DNA from: Zonotrichia leucophrys gambelii
Lineage: Eukaryota > Chordata > Aves > Passeriformes > Passerellidae
Length of the DNA: 64,000 nt
Reading direction: 5' to 3'
Assembly: GCF_028769735.1 (NCBI RefSeq)
Contig: NC_088173.1
Location: 63,210,421 to 63,274,420, forward strand
Numbering within the stretch: position 1 is the stretch's first letter; the number at the start of each line of letters is the position of its first letter. Positions 1-11,517 of this stretch are shown one piece after another. The position numbers and the translations under genes are program-made. Under the pieces are notes generated by a model. It did no database searches. It was given only the letters and a program-made list of their open reading frames with translations, and was not told the origin of the DNA.

Positions 1-3000
1 ACACAGCCTGTCAGACACACATGAATTAAACCTGACCAGAAGACTCCCGTATAAATTGAATTTCCCTGAGTTTGCTAGTCCTTCAAAATGAAAATTTCTC
101 ATGGTGCTGAACCAGTATCTGTCATCAGTCAGCACTGTAAGTGCAGCTCAAAAGGAAGGATCCCAGCGAGTTCACTACTTTCCCAGCACATTTTCAGTTC
201 ATAGCAGTTGATACAATAGGAAATGATAGTCAGCTAGAAAACTTGAGTGACAAGAAACTGAATGTTCTCTTCTCATTAATACATGAATTTGACTGTATTT
301 CTTTCAGTTCCAAGTTCCTTCCTAAGAGGATAGGTTTTTGTTTGCTTTTTTTCCTGAGCTCCCCTTTATTTAAAGTCTAAGATCTAGCATATATCTGAAG
401 ATTTTTTTCCTTCCTTTTATCCAGTTTGTTCAAAAAAAGGCTAGAATGACTAAAGTTTGTGTGACTCACTCTTGTGAACTGCATGATGTCCTCAGTGAAC
501 ATTAAATTCAATGTGCCCTGTTAGAGCAATAAAATCTTCTTTGTGTAATGAGCGGTATATGTGGCACTTCACCAGCAGCTGAGAAAAAGACCAAATTGTC
601 ATTTGGAGGGATAGACTTCCTTCAGGCCTTTAGCTTACCATGGAATGCACAACACATGGTAGAACTTGGTTTGCCGGCCCTTTCCTGACCAGCTAGCATT
701 AAACATTTTTTTTCTGCACTAATGCAAATGGAAATCCCAGTCTGAGACTGGTTGAGAATTTTGGTTAAGAATTACAGAAAAAAAAAAAACCTCAACCGTC
801 CAACATGGTTTAATACTTATCTTGCAGCCCTAAAACTTCTGTAGGTTTTGTGCATTTTTTTCTCTTTATTGGTTTTTAATTTAGAATTTATCAGACTACA
901 CACTTGATCTGTAACCTAATATGTAATTCTGATCTGTCAAGTGTATACCTGTCCTTTGTAATTTCATAAATTGCCCAGTTAATAAGTTTTGAAAGAATTT
1001 TAAGGTGCATATAATAATCATTATTTGTACTCCTAAATTAAAAAAATATTTCAAAAGAAACTGTTTCCTAATTCTTAAATGAAGGCTTAGTAGTAAAGTA
1101 CTTAATCTAATGAACATAGACATAGCTTTTAGTCTCCATAGCATGAAATTATTAAGACATTTGTTGATTGTCTGGAGATGGGATGAGAACCTTTTCATTT
1201 CAAAAAATGTCAGCACTAACATTAGGTAAAAGGATAATAAAAATAATTTAAAAACCAATCCAGACTCAAATATATGAATAAATAAATTATTGAAGGGTCA
1301 TGTCTTTGAAAACTTCCTCATGTTCACTGCCCAAAGAGATTTCTGTCTTGTGATTTTCCATGGCATTCTTGTCATTACAGTAGGTTACTCTTTAACCTTG
1401 GCCTCCCATGCTCACCCACTTCAACTTCTACTACACAACTGGGATTGGTAGAGTACTCACATTAGATTTGTGTATGAGCTGCAAAAATACTTCAGAGGGG
1501 AATTTTCTTGCAAGATCAGCATTCTTATTCCATCCTGCAGCTGCATTCAGAAGAAGAGTAAAGCAGAGATGTCAGGATATACTGCATTCTTCAGTTTTCA
1601 TTAACTGATCTGTTAGTCTTCTTTTTTAGTTGATCTTTTAATTAGTTGATTAATTCAGATTCAAGATAAAGTATTTTAATGAATATAGGAATGCTGGAAA
1701 TTAGTGCTTTGAGACAAATTGAAATAAGAGAAACATGACACTCTCAAAATAGGAAAAAATCAATTAAAATTGTACAAAGTTTATAGATCTTGTACATATT
1801 TCCACTGTTGTATTGATAAACATGGAAGGGATTAGAAATTGTATTATCTCCTCTCAGTTTGCCCTTCAATTGCTCTAAAAAAGCCCAGAAAAGAAACAAA
1901 TAGACAAAGAGAAACTGTAAAGGGATGTGTAATTCAGTTCCAAGTCTCAGGTTTCATACTTACATTGCCAGTTGAAATATATTTAACTGCTGACAATCAA
2001 GAAATAACTCAAGTGTAACAAAGGCTTACCTCATAATATATTTCCATCCCTGTAAACATATGTATAAAAAGTTTTTTATTTCCTAGACATACTATTATTG
2101 TCGTCTCTATGTGATTTGACTGTACAGGTTATGTCAGAAATAAAGCTTAGTGTTACCATTTGACTCTCAAAAATGGAAAAAAAATCATGACCCTAAGGAC
2201 CTTTCAGAAAATATATTCGAAAATACATTACAAATAAACCTTGCACACTGGATCATAAATGTGTATGTTAAGCTGTTTTTACAGCAAACTGTGATTTTTA
2301 AAAATAAGTTATTCTATTCCACAGCATATCTGGAAATGTATGAGGATACTCTCAGTCAATCATCCAGAGAGTAGGAAGATGGAAAAAAATAGACAAGATA
2401 TGAATAAAAGGTTCAATTCAAAGCCCAAGGAGGAAGAAAGGTTTCTTCTCAATTTCTTCATTGGGCCTGTGTGCTGAGTGACACACTATTACCTGTGACG
2501 AAGGAACAAAAATATGTGACAAACAAATACCTTTTCTATAGCATAGATGTTGTTCTGAGATAAGTAATGCACTAGATTTTATTTACATAATCTTTTAAAA
2601 TGAAAGAGGCTTGCTTATTAATAGTCAGAAATTCTATTTATAGCCCATTTTTTTTCTGTTGTCTTTCACAGTTGAAAAATTCTAAACTAAGCTGAATCAC
2701 TGTGAAAATATGCAAAACACTATGTATTTGCTGTTTATTAAATTAAAAATATAGCTCAATACACTTTCAGTACTTTTTGCTAGAACTGTAGAAATATAAT
2801 ATTTTAGAGAAATCTTAATAATATAGAGATGAACTATATGTTTTTTTCCCCCAATAGCTAAATAAATGCCCAAATAAAAGTAGTACAGTATAAGGAATTC
2901 AAACTTTTTAATTTAAAGTTGGAATATCCACAGTTAGAACTTCAAATACTATGTGCTTTTTTCTATATACAGTAGAATTCAGAATAGGGCAAGTTTGATG

Positions 3001-3988
3001 GATAGTCAGATTCTAAAATTTTGCCTGACATTATAGACAATATATCTGATAACAAAATTCATTCTTTTACTTTTATAGAGTATGTGTAATACTGATTTTT
3101 TTTTTTTAATCTGACTAGTGGCAAAATGCAATAAAAAGTGCTCATCTGAATATCTAATTTCCAAAATATCATTAACTGTGAAAAAATATTTTATAGTTCA
3201 TTAAGTATTCAAACCTATCATAACAAATAAATTTCATAGTAGAGAGATATTTATTATTCTATTCTTGAATTTCTTTAAATTTACTTTAATATGTGGTAAT
3301 TGGCACAGTAACCACATTGGTACAATTCTGCTGAAATCAGCAAATGCTGAGACATCTTAAACATCTTAATTTTTTGCTACAACACCACTCCCCACCTCTG
3401 ATCTATAGAATGATTCCTTTTTGGTTTGGGTTACATAAACTTCTGTGAAAAGATATTAGATCTGAACCTCTGCTCCCTCAGCCTCAAATTCATGTCTTAG
3501 CACATGGGTGGGAAATATATCTTCAGCAGCTTTTACATCTCATTAAACAATGATAATTGCTTTAATTTGATTATGTGGCAAAATGCATTTGTCATGAGGT
3601 ATAATCATCTAAACAGACCTTTCAAACTCAAGATGTTTGATCATGCACGAGGTTTTGACCCTATAATAACAGAAAAACTAGAAAACACTTAGAAAAATAA
3701 ATATAAGGACTGGAAAATGAAAGAAAGTCACAACAAGAGTGATCTGTCTTCAGTCTGACTACTTGATCATTGTTTCAGAGGAGCAGCAAACTTTGTGATA
3801 AATAAACAAAAATAGTACAAAGCCTGAGAAATCATAAGTGAATTAAATAAATTTTATTGATTTAAAGACTTGTAAAAAAATCATATTGTCAGATTAGAAA
3901 AGATACAGAAAGAACAAAATACAATATAATAATTGCAATGAGCTATGTGTTGGGAAGAACATAGTTTCTGTACAGATATGCTGCATTG
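1..3988. other. Unique AT-rich non-coding DNA
   Basis: No coding region, RNA gene or recognisable transposon is visible here. The longest open frames (120 codons on the minus strand at 896-1258; 60-80 codons elsewhere) show no family motif, and their composition follows the AT-rich background. Short homopolymer runs occur (A at 778-790, T at about 3100-3108). I see nothing else that can be supported. Confidence 0.6.
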
Positions 3989-4303
3989 TGTCCTGGTTCT
4001 TTGCTAATGTGTTGCTATAGGACACGAAATAAAACGGCATGCACGTTGGAAACTCCAAGGTAAAAAGAGGGGAAGTTTAATTTCTGACTCCAACATTTAT
4101 AGACTTTCAAAAGTGACAGTGGATTGGAGGATGAAAGTGCTGCCTCTCCAATGTCACTGGACAAGACAATAGTCCATCAAATTTCACCTCCTTCAGAGAA
4201 AAAATGGAAAACAATAATTATTTCTATAAAACTGCGTGAGAAAGTTCATTACAAGAATGTAAACATCAGAAGGCTTAGAAGAACTTAAAAGAACAGGGCC
4301 ACA
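3989..4303 (-). mobile_element. Solo LTR-like element of an endogenous retrovirus
   Basis: Read on the minus strand, this block of about 315 bp begins TGTGGCCC and ends CCAGGACA, so it has the TG...CA ends of a retroviral LTR. Inside, a TATAAATG box lies about two thirds along, followed by an AATAAA-like U3/R layout (GAAATTAAAC, then a T-rich stretch). From memory, the sequence resembles an LTR family found repeatedly in passerine genomes. I cannot assign the exact family name. No perfect target-site duplication is seen at the chosen ends, so the boundaries are approximate. No internal gag, pol or env sequence adjoins it, which fits a solo LTR left by recombination. It sits 163 bp from a second, unrelated LTR. 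Confidence 0.6.
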
Positions 4304-4466
4304 CTAACGAGGAATTACCATGTTTCATTAGGTTTACCTTTCATTAGGTTAACCTTCTGCAAGGCCACTTTTATCTGGGCAGGGCTTTGTGGACGCCCAG
4401 GTGCCCTGGCCAAGCTGTCCCCGTGGCTCCAGCCAGGGCCCAGCCCATGAGCCCCTGAGGCAGGGA
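4304..4466. other. GC-rich spacer between two LTRs
   Basis: The sequence from about 4360 is strongly GC-rich (runs such as CCAGCCAGGGCCC), unlike the AT-rich DNA on both sides. A 70-codon minus-strand frame (4315-4527) crosses it and enters the next LTR, but it shows no family motif and is probably chance. Similar GC-rich unique sequence resumes after 4849. The LTR at 4467-4848 may therefore have landed inside a pre-existing GC-rich island. Confidence 0.45.
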
Positions 4467-4848
4467 TGTTGCCGGGCTTGCAAGGGTTCCTCAGGGGTGA
4501 AGAGATAGATGGGAATCTTGACTCCATGATCAGAAGTCTGGATTTATTAATTTATGATATATAATACATTAAGACTATACTAAAAGGAACAGAGAGAAAA
4601 GTTCAGAAGCTGCTAAGCCAAGAATAGAATAGGAATCAATAAACAAAGGAGCCCTCTCTGATGATGTCCCAGAGAGAGCTCGGCCTGTGGTTGGCCCTTA
4701 ATTGTAAACATGGGCCAATCACAGGTGCACCTGTTGCATTCCACAGCAGCAGATAACCATTGTTTACATTCTTTCTCTGGGGCCTCAGCTTCCCAGAAGA
4801 GGGAAAAAATCCTAAAGAAAGGATTTTTCACAAAAGATGTCTGTGACA
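4467..4848 (-). mobile_element. Solo LTR of a passerine endogenous retrovirus
   Basis: On the minus strand the element starts TGTCACAGACATC at 4848. It runs through an ATTGGCCC-type segment and a polyadenylation-like region (TTAATAAATCCAGACTTC), and ends at the CA complementary to 4467-4468, giving about 382 bp. I recognise this LTR from memory as a very abundant songbird family. Its U3 carries the phrase complementary to GGTGCACCTGTTGCATTCC at 4723-4741. No internal retroviral sequence follows, so it is most likely a solo LTR. No exact target-site duplication is evident. Recognition of the family is strong; the class (ERVL- or ERVK-like) is not determined. Confidence 0.75.
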
Positions 4849-5290
4849 GCAGTGACACAGCAGTAGGGCTGGTCCCCATGTCCCCACTGCCCTGACCTGC
4901 CCCCAAGGACCCCACCCAGGAGCACAGGGCAGCCCATCCCATCCCATCCCATCCCATCCCATCCCATCCCATTATCCCATCCCATCCCATCCCATCCCAT
5001 CCCATCCCATCCCATCCCATCCCATCCCATCCCATCCCATCCCATCCCATCCCATCCCACCCCATTATCCCATCCCTAGGGCATGCAGTGGGGCTGCCCT
5101 CTGGAGCTCCTGGCTGTGGAGGTTGGCCAGAGCCTGGCCCCATCCCTCTGCTTTGCTGGGGTGTCCCTGCAGCTGCCCTGACACACAGACACCCTCGTAC
5201 AGGAGAGAGCTGTCAACACTTCCAGCCACGTTCATCCCTTTGAAAGGGGATGTAGGGCCCGTGAATACATGCACAGCTGCGCACTAACAG
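4849..5290. other. GC-rich island containing the CCCAT array
   Basis: This stretch is markedly GC-rich compared with the surrounding roughly 35% GC DNA. It holds the pentanucleotide array (listed separately). The flanks on both sides, about 4849-4932 and 5077-5270, look unique. Minus-strand open frames of 176, 82 and 69 codons cover it. Two of them are kept open only because a 5-base unit with no stop in any frame is repeated. No CpG-island promoter, exon or gene could be identified, although the GC shift would be compatible with an old retroelement insertion. Confidence 0.5.
4933..5076. repeat. (CCCAT)n pentanucleotide tandem array
   Basis: Eight perfect CCCAT units (4933-4972) are followed by TAT. 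Then come eighteen units at 4976-5065 (one changed to CCCAC at 5056-5060), a second TAT, and one and a half more units. The identical TAT interruption occurs twice, which suggests that part of the array was duplicated as a block. The opposite strand is (GGGAT)n, that is, G-tracts of three separated by two-base loops, a classical G-quadruplex pattern. The array translates to a Trp-Asp-Gly-Met-Gly repeat in every minus-strand frame; this is an artefact of the period, not evidence of a protein. Confidence 0.97.
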
Positions 5291-8200
5291 TTTTCATGTG
5301 CTTCACACCACAGCCTTTGCTGTAGTGTGGCCTTTTTTCCTTAAGTTCCACATGTGAAATAACTATGCAAAGAATTTTTTTTCTTAAAAACTACAGTACT
5401 TTTCCCAATCATACTGAATGTGACAGCTCATATCTAGAAAACAAGACCTACAGTGAACTCAGAAGACAGCCACCATTTTTCTCCACTCACCTAAATACTT
5501 TCTGTGTTCATATTGATAGGCTGCAGTATTTACAGCAGTCTGACTCTGAAAAAAACAAAAACAAAAAAAGTATATACCCTGTTTCCTTCTTATGTTTGTT
5601 TTGATCCAGGCACATAAGTTTGGAATGAAATGACTTAGTAATTAAAGCAATCTTTCAAAAGCCCAAGGGCAGTAATAACAATTGATTAACATTCAGAGAA
5701 TGATAAACCATGTTGTAGTGTGCAATACTATATTTTAAAGTGAGATAACAACAGCAGATTGGTTTAGATAAATTAGGATACGATGTTCTACTGACAGCAT
5801 TGTTCCTATGTTGTAGTACATTAAAAAAGCCTAGTAACTCTACCAGATCTGTGACTACAATGAGAAATATCAAATGTAAACCAAGCTAATTTTATAAATT
5901 GCTTGTAGTATGGGGAAACAGAATCAAATTCTTCCATCTTTGTTACATGGATAAGCTTTATACTAATTTTCTATCATTTTGATGTGTGAGGTTAAACAGA
6001 TGTATCTTTATCTAGCAGTCACTTTTAATCTAATATTTATTGTTTTAATTTTATCCTTGAAATTCAGATTAATTTCTTTTATTAATTTTACAATTTTTCA
6101 CATACAGTATTGACAGAAAAAAACCAAAAAACAATGATTAATCTGTTTCAGACCACTTCTAAAATCAACATTGACGTTCAAATACGTACAGAAGAATGTA
6201 AAACTAGATTGGTTTCAGCTGATTTTCATTAATGTGATCCACATTTTTCTTGTTATAATAATTTTTGGTTACATTTTGAGTGCTGAAACTTGACAACTGA
6301 TTTACAACAAACTATCACACAACAATTTCTTCACATAATTGGGTTTGATCCTCTGAATATTAAGAGATAACTTCCTCCAGTGGAACATTTCAGGATCATT
6401 AATATTTCTATTATTCCAGCAGCCACTACCTAATGTTTGTCTTTGGGCCACCTACTTCTTCACTATGAATTCCACTATATATATAATTGCATGTTGGAGA
6501 ACAGTTAGATGTATTTTGAGAAAGACACATGTAAAAAAACCAATAAATTTAAATATAATAACAACACAAATGTAAGACTGAGACCTTTCAAGTGCATTCT
6601 CAGCTGATTCTTAAACCTGAAAATGCTCAAATATTGCAAGTTCTTCATGTTTTAATCTAAAAGTACTCTAGCTAACTGAAATTCTTGTTGCATGTGTTGT
6701 AAGCTCTAGTCTTAGCAAAGCTAAAAGTAAGTTCCATGCTTATTAGCTATTTTCACTCTTCAGTACTGATGGCCACAAATAAGAACATGCATGTCTGATG
6801 TTCCTGAGAGCCTGAACTGAGAGATCAAAACAAAACAGAGCAGCACCTATTGTTTCTTTGAAACTATATGCATAAAGATAAAATTGGTGCCACAGCTCTG
6901 CCTCAAACTTTTTCTCATAAATATTCCTTTATCCATATGTGTGATACAAGAGTTACTTGGACTTGAAGAATCCAAAGTAAAAGAAAAGATTTTACTAACA
7001 CTAAGGAATAACAATAATTTCTGATTTTATTTTATTTAACTGTTCTGCAATATACCTCAAAATATCTGTTTTGATTCAGTTTTTGTTTCATTCATGATAT
7101 CTCTTAGAGATAGCTGCCTTAATGCTCTGAATATGGTCTTGAGGTTTTTTTTTGGTTTTTTCTTCCTTTCAGCGTATATTGATTGCATGTCTTCAAAATC
7201 TCGAGCTTTTTAGACAACTATTAATTTCATTTTGGATTTCCTATGGTATTCTTCCAATACCTTAGTCTTTTGCAAACATCACTTGATTTATCTTTATGAT
7301 GCTACTGTGAAGAAAGCTCTTACCCCCCAGCAAGAGGAAGTTGTAAGTACCCAATGATTCTACAAATCAAGTCAAAATTCTACAAAACCAGTTCAGATTT
7401 TAAAAAGAGAAGGATCCACATTTAATGGCAAGCTATGAAATTATTGACATACATGATATGCTAAGCATTGTAAAAGAATTGTGTCACAAGTGCTAATAAA
7501 TTATCCTGTTCAGTGAATTATTTTACATTCATGAGATGATTTCACACCTTTATTTACCCTATATTAACATTTTCTCCTGGCATTTGCTACAAATTTGGTT
7601 TTGTCCATGTAGAAAGAATCTTTTGGTCATGTGATTTAAAAACTGTATCATGATGTTAGTTTAATGACAAAATTAAAAAAAGACAAGCATCATAAATGCT
7701 CGTATTTCCAAAAATTTAATTGTATGTTGTTTTAAACTTTTCATTTGACCATAAATTTTATAACTTTTGTGTTCATGTCCAAATGCTTTTAAGTAACTAT
7801 AAAATAATATTATAAATAAAAACAAGATTTCTCTCACAACAGAAGTAGCCAATACAGAACATAGGGTAAAAGAAATTTTTATTTATTTTATTTATTTTTA
7901 TTTACTAATGAAGTTTGTCAAAACAGAAAAAATAAATTTAATGATCAATGAGGATGTATCAAAAATATGCAGACAATCATAATGTAAGCATTATCATTTT
8001 AAGTAGTCATTAGTATTGTAAGCATTTTTGGTCAATTCCCACAGCTGATTAAAAAGCATCACTTTTTGCAAGCTAGTAATTGTTGACATTAGTCTCATCA
8101 GTTTCGGCGGGTAATAAATATTTAATCTATTTACACCACCCCTCAGTTTATACTTGTTTATTATTATTATTCAAAGTTAAAAATAGTCATCTCTGGTCCC

Positions 8201-8439
8201 CAAACGTGTTTCAAAGGACTGAACTAGTAGAGGTGGGGAGAAAATCCAGATGGAAACCAAAGACACAGCAGACACCACAACAGCACTGAGCGGTAGGTGC
8301 TGTTCCCAGAACCACAGGAACCACAGTACTCTTCTAATAACACTGCTGCAAAATTATATCGGCATTACAGGTATTTAAAATCATGGTGTCAATGATTTTT
8401 TTTCTAGTGTGTGAGGCACTATGGCACACATGGAAAAAA
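5291..8439. other. Unique AT-rich non-coding DNA
   Basis: No gene, RNA or recognised transposon is seen. Open frames of 60-80 codons show no motif. A short ATTT/TTTA-rich microsatellite lies at about 7874-7906. Nothing else stands out. Confidence 0.6.
7874..7906. repeat. ATTT/TTTA simple repeat
   Basis: The run consists of imperfect TTTA units (TTTATTTATTTTATTTATTT and similar), directly readable in the sequence. It is a simple A/T microsatellite with no evident function. Confidence 0.85.
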
Positions 8440-9755
8440 TGAATGGCTGAGGTTGGAAAATACTTTAAAGATCATCTAGTTTCAACCCACTGCCATGGGC
8501 AGCAAACCTCCCACTGGGACAGGTTCCTCAAAGACTGTCCAGTCTGGCCTTGAATACTTCCAGGCTTTCGTAATTTCATGGTCAGCCTGTTCCCGTGCAT
8601 CCCCATCCTCAGAATAAAGAATTTTTTCCTCATGTCTAAACTAAACCCCTTGTTCTATCACTACATGCCCTTTTGAAAAGCTCCTCTCAAGCTTTCTTGT
8701 AGCCCCCCTTTATGTACTGAAAGGTTGCTATTATATCTCTCTCTCAAGTTTTCTCTTTGCAGGCTGAACAACCCCAAGTCTCTCAGCCTGACTTCACAGG
8801 GGAGGTGCTCTGATCATATTTCTGGTCCTCCTCTGGACTCACTTCAACAGTTCCACATCCATCTTGGGTGTCCCAGAGCTGGACTCAGTACTCTAAGTCG
8901 ATAGGAGAGGAGAGAAGAGGGAGAAGATGAAGCCTTCTGTTGATCTTCTGGCCATGCTTCTTTTGATGCAGCTCCAAAGACAGTGGCTTCCTGGGCAGCA
9001 AGAATGCATTACTGGGTCATATCAAGGTTCTCATCCAAAACCCCCAAATCTTTCTCCAGAGGGCAGCTTTCAATCCATTCTGTGCTTAGGATTGCCCTGG
9101 CCCAGGCACACATCTTTACCCTTGGCTGTGTTAGAATTGATGAGATTTACACCAGCCCACCTGTCAAGGCTGTCAAGGTCCTTCTGGATAGCATCCCTTC
9201 TGTCCAGTGTGTGGAGCTGACCACACAACTTGGTGTTGCCAGCAAACTTGCTAATGGTGCACTCCATCCCATCATCCTGGGAACTGACAAAGATGTTAGA
9301 GAGCTGCAGACCCAATACTGATCCCTGAGGAATGCCTCTTGTCACAGCTCTTCCTCTCCAAATTAGGGACCAGGATTTCATGCAGAGCAATGTCAAATGC
9401 TTCACAAAAGTCCAGGTAGATTATATGAGTTGCTCTTTCCTTATGTACCAGTGCTGTACCCTGTTGTAGGCCATGATTTAATGAGGCATGATTTACCCTC
9501 AGTGAATCCTTGTTGGCTGTCACCAGTCCTCATCTTTTCATGTGCATTACCATAGTTTCCAGGAGGACCTGCCCATGATCTTTCCAGATACAGAGGTGAG
9601 ACTGATTGGCCTAAAGTTCTCACAGTCTTCTTTTTTCCCTTTTTAAAAATGGAAAAAAGGGGGATTATTTTTATTTTTCCCTTTTTCAGTCAGCAAAAAA
9701 TTCATTGGACTGCCACAACTACTTAGATATGATGAATAGCTTAGCCAACACTGGG
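8440..9755 (-). mobile_element. CR1 LINE, 5'-truncated, with decayed ORF2
   Basis: This is the longest retroelement copy in the window. Its 3' end is at the left (8440), with the diagnostic CR1 tail phrase complementary to TTGGAAAATACTTTAAAGATCATC. Moving right, it climbs through the 3' region into the reverse-transcriptase part of ORF2 (listed separately) and ends near 9755 in the segment that precedes the RT core. Similarity beyond 9755, up to about 9860, is doubtful. CR1 elements are copied by target-primed reverse transcription and are usually 5'-truncated, as here. Frameshifts and lost catalytic residues show that it is dead. The plus-strand 112- and 97-codon frames at 8927-9321 are antisense shadows. 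Confidence 0.92.
9070..9523 (-). pseudogene. CR1 ORF2 reverse-transcriptase remnant, inactive
   Basis: The minus-strand translation shows three blocks of the CR1 reverse transcriptase in order. First is the YLDFCEAFD block (complement of about 9392-9418), whose aspartate is a catalytic position. Next is GIPQGSVLG (about 9310-9336), the fingers/palm motif. Last is a KFAGNTKL block (about 9235-9246 for FAGN), where active elements carry FADD. The loss of both aspartates at that site abolishes catalysis. The first block lies in a different frame from the other two, and the spacing between them is shorter than usual, so a frameshift with an internal deletion has occurred. DLDSLDRWAGVN follows, as expected for the thumb-proximal region. 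The enzyme would have copied CR1 RNA at the insertion site; this copy cannot. Confidence 0.9.
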
Positions 9756-9881
9756 GTAGGTGGTTTGGATTCTCCAGCTGGAGCTGCAGCCTTGGCTCGC
9801 AGATGAGAGCCTGCCATTCTGTCTTGAGGACCATGTCAGACTTGTGCCCTTGGCCTGTGGAGATGGTCACAGGTGCCTGGC
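9756..9881. other. Junction between CR1 and LTR
   Basis: About 126 bp of moderately GC-rich sequence lies between the long CR1 and the following LTR. The stretch near 9826-9855 vaguely resembles CR1 ORF2 read on the minus strand, so the CR1 may continue with an insertion or heavy decay. This cannot be settled by eye. Confidence 0.35.
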
Positions 9882-10265
9882 TGTAGGGGGATAGAATATA
9901 AGTAAAGAAAGGTAGTATAGAAGGTAATCTTACCCCCTAATGAGTTGTAGCTGGGTTAATTATTAAAGTTTAGGAGCAGGCCTGACTTCAACAGGTCACA
10001 GCCATAGCCAATAAGCAGAGTGTTATAAAAGAATGGATTGGTTGGCTGTTGTGAGAAGAAGGAAGAGTCAGTGCCTAGAGGAGATGACTATGAGAAACAT
10101 CAAGGAGGTATGAAACTCTTGCACTAAGGAGACAACAGTATGAAACCTTTGCAATATTACGACAACATCTGGCTGCTGCATTATGCATGCTTCACAAATC
10201 ATGTATGCCAAGGTCTTCTGTTTATAAGATGTAACAAATACTGTTTCAGGTGGCACAAATCAACA
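9882..10265 (+). mobile_element. LTR-like element, plus strand
   Basis: The block begins TGTAGGGGGATAGAATATAA at 9882 and contains a TATA-type motif (TTATAAAAGAATGG at 10023-10036). I recognise it from memory as a passerine ERV LTR that recurs in songbird genomes. The 3' boundary is uncertain; the CA at 10264-10265 is my best guess, and no target-site duplication was found. It lies just beyond the 5' end of the long minus-strand CR1, in opposite orientation. No internal retroviral genes adjoin it. Confidence 0.55.
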
Positions 10266-11517
10266 AATTGATAGCCTGTTATTGTTAAAAGTGAGGGCGA
10301 GGCATCTGAGAAAGTCTTGCCCTTTCATATATGCAGAAGAAGGAGCTGTAAATTAGAAGTCACTATTTATTTTTCACAATTATTCATGGTATATCTGTAC
10401 CAAAAACTACAGGTCCATGCCAAGTTAGTGTTTGCTGGGATATTTCAGAAGTCTCTGACCTGATGCTGCCACTCTGAAGTCAGTGAAGCTTTCACTACCA
10501 GCAGAAGCAGATCTAGGGCAATGGTGAGTGCTTTAGACATTCCTGCATGAGAAGATGCCCTGGGAACCAGCCTGAAGGGTTTACAACCTACTGTTACAAA
10601 TGATGAAACACCTGGGACTGAACAGTAGGATGAGTTTGATGATGGCCAAGAAAGAGAAATCAAAAGAGGGAAGACATAATTTAGTACTTCAGCAAGTATT
10701 TTCCTGAACTATAAATTATTATTGTTATTATTAATTCTGTTTAGAAAATAAAGATGTAGACTGACTAGTGAAACAATGTCATTGTTAACACATCCCTTAA
10801 AAGGGCGAGGGCACCTTGTATTGGCATTTTAACTAAAAAAAGGCTTAGAATGCTTAAAAACACACTTCCTTAAGATATTGGCATGCTCTCTGGAAAGATA
10901 AAACACAACTTTATAAAACAGAACCTTTACATTTGAATAGAAAGTATAAAATAAATGTCTTGATTAGGAACTCTGGTGAATACTGTCAGTGTTAATAGCA
11001 TATGGGTAAAAATTATGTAGTGTTTGGACTGTGTTTTTATAGACTGCTATAAAATAAATACAATTCTTGTGGTTGAAACTCTTGTTAACAATTATAATGA
11101 AATGTCCAGGTCATTAATTAATTAAATCTTTAATGGACACTGGCAAAACAAAACCTAGCTTAGAACCTTGGCCTAAATTCAGACAACAGAATACCCTCAG
11201 GCTTTTCCATGAGATATGTCATGATTAAAGAAAAAATGGTTCAGACATTGATTGTTCTGGTTAAAATTATTGAATAGAGCAGGTTCATTTCTAATGGATC
11301 ACTAGAATATGCATTTACAGATAGATTTTTCTGCTGGGTTCAATCTCTCTCTTCCCTAGGGTAACAAAGGCAGCAGGATGTGTGTGTAAAACAAGAATCC
11401 ATCTCTTGCATGAGCAGATAACAGCGTAGTAAAGTGAACAGTGTTTGTGAACAGATGCTGAAAATCATTAAGCATCCTTGAGTGCTTCATTATTAGAAAG
11501 TTCTACATTTCTCACCA
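10266..11517. other. Unique non-coding DNA
   Basis: No gene or recognised repeat is seen. A slightly GC-richer patch at about 10440-10660 holds a 72-codon minus-strand frame without motifs. The rest is AT-rich background. Confidence 0.55.

Noticed and set aside
896..1258. 120-codon minus-strand frame
   Set aside because: Leu/Phe/Ile/Lys-rich composition matches AT-rich background, and there is no motif or conserved start context.
4933..5076. The CCCAT array as a CRISPR array
   Set aside because: There are no repeats separated by unique spacers. It is a contiguous 5-base tandem repeat in a eukaryotic genome.
4613..5143. 176-codon minus-strand frame with a Trp-Asp-Gly-Met-Gly repeat, suggestive of a repeat protein
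   Set aside because: It is a translation of the (CCCAT)n array. A 5-base unit without stop codons stays open in all frames, and the same peptide repeat appears in another frame (4812-5060). The flanks have no domain and run into an LTR.
8927..9321. Plus-strand frames of 97 and 112 codons
   Set aside because: They are antisense to the CR1 reverse-transcriptase remnant, whose motifs are on the minus strand.
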